From: Tyzzerella sp.
Lineage (GTDB): Bacteria; Bacillota; Clostridia; Lachnospirales; Lachnospiraceae
DNA: 54,531 bases
NCBI GenBank assembly: GCA_017465565.1
Contig: JAFTWA010000026.1
Coordinates: 1 to 54,531, forward strand
Reading direction: 5' to 3'
Shown here: positions 50,636 to 54,531 of the stretch, one piece after another
How positions within the stretch are numbered: position 1 is the stretch's first letter
Layout: each line of letters begins with the position of its first letter
The notes under the pieces: model-generated
Database searches by the model: none
What the model was told of the DNA's origin: nothing
The model's input: only the letters and a program-made list of their open reading frames with translations
Position numbers and translations under genes: made by a program

Positions 50636-51511
50636 CTAAACAAGCTTTCTATACTCTCTCGGCGTCATTCCTTTTCGTTTTTTAAACACCCTTGTAAAAT
50701 AACTACAGTCATTGAATCCGCAATCCAATGCAATTTCTATAATCGGCAAGGTTGTGGTTGTAAGTAATGTACAGGTCTGCTCAATTCGCAGGTAATTCAC
50801 GTAGTCCATAGGCGACAGAGAGGTTATCTGCTTAAAAATGCGACACAAATATCGAGGATTCATATTGGCAATGTTGCCGAGGTCATCCAAAGTAATTTCT
50901 TCTTTGTAATGAAGCTCCATGTATTCGAGCACAGCTTTTATCTGACTAATGCGGTGCTTAGAACTTGGCACAGCTTCCGTATTTCCACTATAATGCCCAT
51001 TTTGCAAAATGCGTAAAAAGAGATGGCTGAGGGTGCTGACTGTCACTAACTCAAGGAAATTTGCATCCGAGGAATTTTGCTGATAGTGATAATGGATGTC
51101 CATCAACTCTGCCACATAAGGATAGATATCTGTGTTACTTTCTTTTGGATAATAAATATCCGGTAAGGATTCCATGCGATAGATTGGGCGCAAATGCTTT
51201 TTCAGCAATTCATTTCCCTGAAACAGTCCACGCAGGTCAAATACGAGACAATCATATGCCACATCTTCAGGTGGCGGGCTACCGTGAAGCATACTTTCGC
51301 GAAATAGTAAGATATCTCCTTCACGGGCAGTATATTCACAATCATCCACATGTAAGGTTACCGTCCCTTTTCGAATACGTATCAGTTCCCACTCCTTATG
51401 CCAGTGAAAGGGCATGGTGTAGTGTGGGTGAGTGGGAATAATATCATAATAAGCAACCGGAAATTCTAAGGTTCCGTGTTGCTTTTTTTCGTGTAGCGAG
51501 AATAAATGCAT
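50636..51511 (-). CDS. AraC-family regulator, divergent from the kinase operon
   Basis: This 291-residue regulator has a cupin-like N-terminal domain (PFHWHKEWELIRIRKGTVTL and GDILLFRESMLHG, residues about 34-80) and a C-terminal helix-turn-helix pair (about 190-288) with EITLDDLGNIANMNPRYLCR and the signature MTPREYRKLV. It is divergent from the kinase/SIS/mutarotase operon at 51625, which it probably controls. The 113-base gap holds both promoters. Confidence 0.9.
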   Translation of the reverse strand: MHLFSLHEKKQHGTLEFPVAYYDIIPTHPHYTMPFHWHKEWELIRIRKGTVTLHVDDCEYTAREGDILLFRESMLHGSPPPEDVAYDCLVFDLRGLFQGNELLKKHLRPIYRMESLPDIYYPKESNTDIYPYVAELMDIHYHYQQNSSDANFLELVTVSTLSHLFLRILQNGHYSGNTEAVPSSKHRISQIKAVLEYMELHYKEEITLDDLGNIANMNPRYLCRIFKQITSLSPMDYVNYLRIEQTCTLLTTTTLPIIEIALDCGFNDCSYFTRVFKKRKGMTPREYRKLV

Positions 51512-51624
51512 AAAAGCCCTCCAAAAGTGAATATAGTCCTATTTCTTATGATTATACGACGAGAAATAAGTGGGTGTCAATGTTAAGATGATGACAAAAA
51601 TGATAGTAAGGAGTTGGAAAACAA

Positions 51625-52599
51625 ATGAATAAGAGACCAAAAATATTGGTTGTCGGAAGTTTCGTTATGGACCAGATTGCAACAACAGATGTAGTTCCTT
51701 GTGAGGGGCAGACGGTGCTGGGAAAGACTTTTCATAAAGCACCGGGTGGCAAGGGTGCAAATCAGGCTGTTCAGGCAGCTCGTCTTGGTGCAGATGTTAC
51801 CATGGTCGGTAAACTTGGGCGCGATGCAAATGGAAAAGAAATGATTCGCGTATGCAAGGAAGCAGGAATTGACGTGTCTCATGTTGCTTATGACGAAACG
51901 GCAGCAACCGGATGTGCGCTGATTATTTTGCAAGAAAAACCAGGTGCAGGAACACAGAACAGGATTCTGGTCATCCCGGGAACAAACATGCTTATTACGG
52001 AAGACGATATTTCTTTCTTGAAAGAAAAGATAAGCGAGTATGACATGGTTATCCTGCAGAACGAGATTCCGATGCAGATTAATGTAGCAGTAGCGCGGTA
52101 TGCTTATGAGGCGGGGGTTCCTGTTATGTTAAATTCCGCCCCATCCACTTATCTTCCGGAGGAACTGTATGGATATCTGACCTACATTTCTCCGAACGAA
52201 ACGGAGATTGAAGATATGACAGGAATCCATATAGAACATGAGGGTAAGAATGTGAATTTGGAGACCGCGCGAAAGGCAGCAGAAGCTGTTCGGGTGAAAG
52301 GTGTAAAAAATGTGTTGATTACCATGGGAAGTGCAGGGGCATTTTTAGTGACAGAAGATGGAGAGATTCATTCCCCTTGTGCAACCGGTATTAAGGCGGT
52401 AGACCCAACTGCGGCAGGCGATTCTTTTGTAGGAGCTTTCTGCGTAGGTGCCTGTCTTGGATGGAATTGGGAAAAGGTGTTAGTGTTTGCGAATCATACG
52501 GCAGGCATTACCGTATCGGGAATGGGTGCAATGCCATCATTACCGATGTTAAATATGGTTGAAGAAGATTTGAAGAAAAGAGGAATTGAACATGAGTGA
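51625..52599 (+). CDS. PfkB-family sugar kinase (ribokinase-like)
   Basis: This 324-residue kinase has the N-terminal PfkB signature GGKGANQAVQAARLG (residues about 46-60) and the C-terminal DPTAAGDSFVGAF, with the catalytic base D266. The length and both signatures are those of ribokinase. The real substrate may be another ketose or pentose. It would phosphorylate sugar released by the GH172 enzyme. The next gene overlaps its end by eight bases. Confidence 0.9.
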   Translation: MNKRPKILVVGSFVMDQIATTDVVPCEGQTVLGKTFHKAPGGKGANQAVQAARLGADVTMVGKLGRDANGKEMIRVCKEAGIDVSHVAYDETAATGCALIILQEKPGAGTQNRILVIPGTNMLITEDDISFLKEKISEYDMVILQNEIPMQINVAVARYAYEAGVPVMLNSAPSTYLPEELYGYLTYISPNETEIEDMTGIHIEHEGKNVNLETARKAAEAVRVKGVKNVLITMGSAGAFLVTEDGEIHSPCATGIKAVDPTAAGDSFVGAFCVGACLGWNWEKVLVFANHTAGITVSGMGAMPSLPMLNMVEEDLKKRGIEHE

Positions 52600-53197
52600 A
52601 TATATGAAAAATTGTAACATTTATTTGGATACAGTGAAGAAGGATTTGACAGAATACATAGAGCAAATGGATTTGAATGAAATTGAGGCTGCAGCAAATC
52701 TAATTATTGAAGCGGGAAAAAGCGGAAATAGATTGCATGTATCTGGCATTGGTAAACCGGGACATATTGCAGGATATATTAGTTCGTTAATCTCATCTAC
52801 TGGAACACCAACTTATTTCTTACATGGAACCGAGGCGGTTCATGGTTCATGTGGACAGTTAACGGAAGGAGATATTGTAATTTTCATCTCCAATAGTGGA
52901 GAAACCGCGGAAATGAAATCTACGGTTTTGGCAATCAAGAACAATGGGTGTAAGGTCATAGGAGTGTCTGGAAATCGCGAATCATGGCTTGCAAAGGAGA
53001 GCGCAGTGCATCTTTATGCAGGAGTACCTAAAGAAGGTGGTCCAATGAATCGAGCTCCTAGAATGTCAATTTTAGCGGAGACACTGGTACTGCAGACATT
53101 AAGTGTGTATTTGCAGAGATATGTAAATATCTCACCACAAGGTTATGTGAGACGTCATCCAGGTGGATCACTTGGACAACTGAGAGAGGGAGAATAA
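52592..53197 (+). CDS. SIS-domain sugar-phosphate isomerase
   Basis: This 201-residue protein has a SIS domain, with the phosphosugar-binding segments SGIGKPGHIAGYISSLISS and FISNSGETAEM. It resembles KpsF/GutQ-type or 6-phospho-3-hexuloisomerase-type enzymes, which interconvert sugar phosphates. It would act on the product of the adjacent kinase. The ATG at 52592 lies inside the kinase gene; a TTG six bases earlier is not needed. Confidence 0.85.
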   Translation: MSEYMKNCNIYLDTVKKDLTEYIEQMDLNEIEAAANLIIEAGKSGNRLHVSGIGKPGHIAGYISSLISSTGTPTYFLHGTEAVHGSCGQLTEGDIVIFISNSGETAEMKSTVLAIKNNGCKVIGVSGNRESWLAKESAVHLYAGVPKEGGPMNRAPRMSILAETLVLQTLSVYLQRYVNISPQGYVRRHPGGSLGQLREGE

Positions 53198-53198
53198 G

Positions 53199-53645
53199 AT
53201 GTTAAGAGGTATTCCAAAGATTTTGTCTCCCGAATTATTAAAAGTGCTTTGTGAAATGGGTCACAGTGACCGTCTGGTAATTGCAGACGGGAACTTCCCA
53301 TCCGAATCTATGGGAAAAGATGCGATTGTCATCCGTATGGATGGACATGGTGTATCGGAGATTTTGGATGCTATATTGCAGGTGTTTCCATTGGATACAT
53401 ATGTAGAAAAACCGGTGCAGTTGATGGAACTGATGGAACAGGATAAAGGCAGAATTGCGACACCAATCTGGGATACATATAAAGAAATTGTTGCAAAATA
53501 TGATGAGCGTGGGACGAAGGCGATTGAAAATATTGACCGTTTTGATTTCTACGACGAGGCAAAGAAAGTGTATTGCATTATTGCAACAGGTGAAGCAGCG
53601 GTGTATGCGAATGTGATGCTGCAGAAGGGTGTAGTGGTTGGATAA
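53199..53645 (+). CDS. RbsD/FucU-family sugar mutarotase
   Basis: This 148-residue protein belongs to the RbsD/FucU family, which interconverts ring forms of free sugars. The N-terminal signature LCEMGHSDRLVIADGNFP has the catalytic histidine at H22. The C-terminal part (AIIATGEAAVYANVMLQKGV) is also conserved. It closes the kinase/isomerase operon and suggests that the free sugar is a pyranose/furanose former such as ribose, fucose, fructose or arabinose. Confidence 0.9.
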   Translation: MLRGIPKILSPELLKVLCEMGHSDRLVIADGNFPSESMGKDAIVIRMDGHGVSEILDAILQVFPLDTYVEKPVQLMELMEQDKGRIATPIWDTYKEIVAKYDERGTKAIENIDRFDFYDEAKKVYCIIATGEAAVYANVMLQKGVVVG

Positions 53646-53700
53646 AGTTATGCATGATATAAAAGCAACCATGTATCTAATAAAAATTTAATAATAAACA

Positions 53701-53752
53701 AAAACACAAGGGGAATATATCAATAATTGTATATTCTGCCTTGTGTTTTTTA
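53701..53752 (+). terminator. Intrinsic terminator after the mutarotase gene
   Basis: AAAACACAAGG (53701-53711) pairs with CCTTGTGTTTT (53739-53749) over an inner GAATATA/TATATTC stem. A run of T follows. It closes the operon 51625-53645. Confidence 0.92.
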
Positions 53753-53765
53753 TTGCAAAAAATAA

Positions 53766-53871
53766 CCAACTTTTGTTGGCCTGGCGGGAGGAATACAATG
53801 GGCAGACGCAAACTGCTGGATTAGAGCTCCGCCCTTTCAATCTTGAAACTTAATAATTTCAAGATTGGAGG
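53766..53871 (+). promoter_or_regulatory. Leader region of the sigma factor: three hairpins in series
   Basis: CCAAC/GTTGG forms a small hairpin (53766-53779). The leader ribosome binding site GGCGGGAG (53783-53790) can pair with CTCCGCC (53827-53833). CTTTCAATCTTGAAA (53834-53848) pairs with TTTCAAGATTGGAGG (53857-53871), a 15-base stem with two G-T pairs that covers the whole ribosome binding site of the sigma gene. The layout resembles translational attenuation. Confidence 0.55.
53798..53824 (+). CDS. Eight-codon leader ORF
   Basis: ATG at 53798 encodes M-G-R-R-K-L-L-D and stops at TAG 53822-53824. A very strong ribosome binding site (GGGAGG) lies six bases before the start. A ribosome stopping here would touch the hairpin that hides the sigma-factor start. 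Confidence 0.5.
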   Translation: MGRRKLLD

Positions 53872-53879
53872 AAAAAAGG

Positions 53880-54353
53880 ATGAAAGGAAAACATCCCAAA
53901 AGGCGGAAAGCGAAAGATAATCCATATAGCATTTGTGAGGTCGATGGCAGATACTTTCTCTCGTTTAAAGACGGGAAAGGTGAATTGCAGGAATTCGAGA
54001 TCACAAAGACATTGTATGACATCTTCAATCGTTTCGAGTTAGACGATTTGGTATATCTAAATGTGTGGGACAGGCATATTGAACATTCAGAGGTTTGGGA
54101 CAACACTTTGTATGAGCGCGCTGTGGAAGAACCAATATCTGTAGAAGATATGATTATCCGCAAGTTAGAGTATGAGGCTGTATCAAAAGCCATAGCATCA
54201 CTACCGGAGAAGCAGAAAAGAAGATTGCTGTTACATTATTTAAAAGGCATGACTTTTCGAGAAATTGCAGAAGCAGAAGGCTGTTCTATGAGAGCAGTAG
54301 AGTACAGCGTACATGATGCCATACATAATTTGAGAAAATATTTCCAAAGTTGA
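53880..54353 (+). CDS. Sigma-70-like factor of the ICE
   Basis: This 157-residue protein ends with a region-4 helix-turn-helix typical of sigma-70-like proteins (ALASLP-like SLPEKQKRRLLLHYL, then MTFREIAEAEGCSMRAVEYSV). Its N-terminal half (SFKDGKGELQEFEITKTLYDIF) matches small sigma factors near the excisionase and recombinase of Tn1549-like ICEs. The ATG at 53880 is used because GGAGG lies at 53867-53871; an in-frame TTG at 53865 would place that site inside the gene. It is probably a regulator of transfer or excision genes. Confidence 0.85.
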   Translation: MKGKHPKRRKAKDNPYSICEVDGRYFLSFKDGKGELQEFEITKTLYDIFNRFELDDLVYLNVWDRHIEHSEVWDNTLYERAVEEPISVEDMIIRKLEYEAVSKAIASLPEKQKRRLLLHYLKGMTFREIAEAEGCSMRAVEYSVHDAIHNLRKYFQS

Positions 54354-54378
54354 GGTTCGCAATGTAGGGTGTAAGTGA

Positions 54379-54422
54379 GGAAACAGGTGAGAAAGAATAT
54401 TTTTCACCTGTTTCCCTTTTTC
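54379..54422 (+). terminator. Intrinsic terminator after the sigma factor
   Basis: GGAAACAGGTGA (54379-54390) pairs with TCACCTGTTTCC (54404-54415), with an A/T-rich loop and a T-run. It ends the sigma-factor transcript. Confidence 0.9.
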
Positions 54423-54445
54423 TATCAGGCAGATACATCGCTTGA

Positions 54446-54489
54446 TGGTGAATGGGTTTGCACCTTGACAAATAAATACCCATTCACCA
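54446..54489. promoter_or_regulatory. Long inverted repeat before the next (unseen) gene
   Basis: TGGTGAATGGGT (54446-54457) pairs perfectly with ACCCATTCACCA (54478-54489). A TTGACA hexamer lies at 54465-54470 in the loop. It may be an operator or promoter of the recombinase-proximal gene beyond the window. It was not matched to a known site. Confidence 0.5.
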
Positions 54490-54531
54490 AATACATTCCT
54501 GCTGTTGTCGTGATGAGCGTGAGCCACGTTA

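Larger units (their letters stand above)
11811..54531 (+). mobile_element. Integrative and conjugative element, Tn1549/CTn-like (right end outside window)
   Basis: The segment starts at the break in uvrB and holds partition genes, a relaxase module with candidate oriT, a VirD4/VirB6/PrgI/VirB4/wall-hydrolase conjugation set in the Tn1549-like order, defence cargo and a carbohydrate locus. It ends with a sigma factor that in this ICE family lies near the excisionase and recombinase. No integrase is in the window. The extent past 36 kb is inferred from the absence of the uvrB remainder and from the sigma factor at 53.9 kb. A second element or a rearrangement is the alternative. Confidence 0.65.

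Overview
The window is low-GC DNA with strong AGGAGG-type ribosome binding sites, LPXTG/sortase surface proteins, AraC-regulated sugar ABC importers and a Tn1549/CTn-type conjugation module. This fits a gut Clostridia of the Lachnospiraceae type. The species cannot be fixed by eye. No tRNA, rRNA, CRISPR array or insertion-sequence transposase was seen.

Layout. (1) 1-7.6 kb looks chromosomal: a lipoprotein-dependent sugar ABC importer, a metallo-beta-lactamase-fold hydrolase, two AraC regulators and a GPH-type sugar symporter. (2) 7.7-11.4 kb is a compact sortase-assembled pilus locus (ancillary pilin, major pilin, sortase). It lies between two nearly identical terminators. (3) At 11.54 kb uvrB begins, but it is cut after about 90 codons at about 11.81 kb, where an integrative and conjugative element (ICE) appears to start. 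(4) 12.0-21.8 kb is the left part of the ICE: two orphan membrane proteins, a RadC/ParA/ParB module, a three-gene operon ending in a SecB-like chaperone, and a type II CBASS anti-phage operon (CD-NTase, E1-E2 Cap2, JAMM peptidase Cap3, Cap15-like membrane effector). Four of these units end in copies of the same terminator sequence. (5) 21.9-34.8 kb is the conjugation machinery: Toprim protein, candidate oriT, MobC, relaxase, PcfB, VirD4, Maff2-like, VirB6-like, a SpaA-type surface protein, PrgI, VirB4 and a wall hydrolase lacking its usual second domain. Two secreted or anchored proteins follow to 36.0 kb. (6) 36.0-53.7 kb is a carbohydrate locus: AraC regulators, a lipoprotein SBP with two permeases, a lipoprotein TIM-barrel glycosidase candidate, a GH172/DUF2961 enzyme, two large surface proteins (one with exact 513-bp tandem repeats), and a PfkB kinase/SIS isomerase/RbsD-FucU mutarotase operon. 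(7) 53.8-54.35 kb carries a sigma-70-like factor typical of the int/xis-proximal end of Tn1549-like ICEs, preceded by a tiny leader ORF and a hairpin covering its ribosome binding site.

How the parts work together. The rest of uvrB is not in the window and an ICE-type sigma factor sits at the far right. The simplest reading is one ICE of more than 42 kb that carries anti-phage cargo on the left and a sugar-utilisation locus on the right, with its recombinase just beyond the window. The strongest candidates for something new are the SecB-like three-gene operon, the recurring terminators bounding cargo units, the uvrB interruption, and the leader-peptide/hairpin arrangement before the sigma factor.
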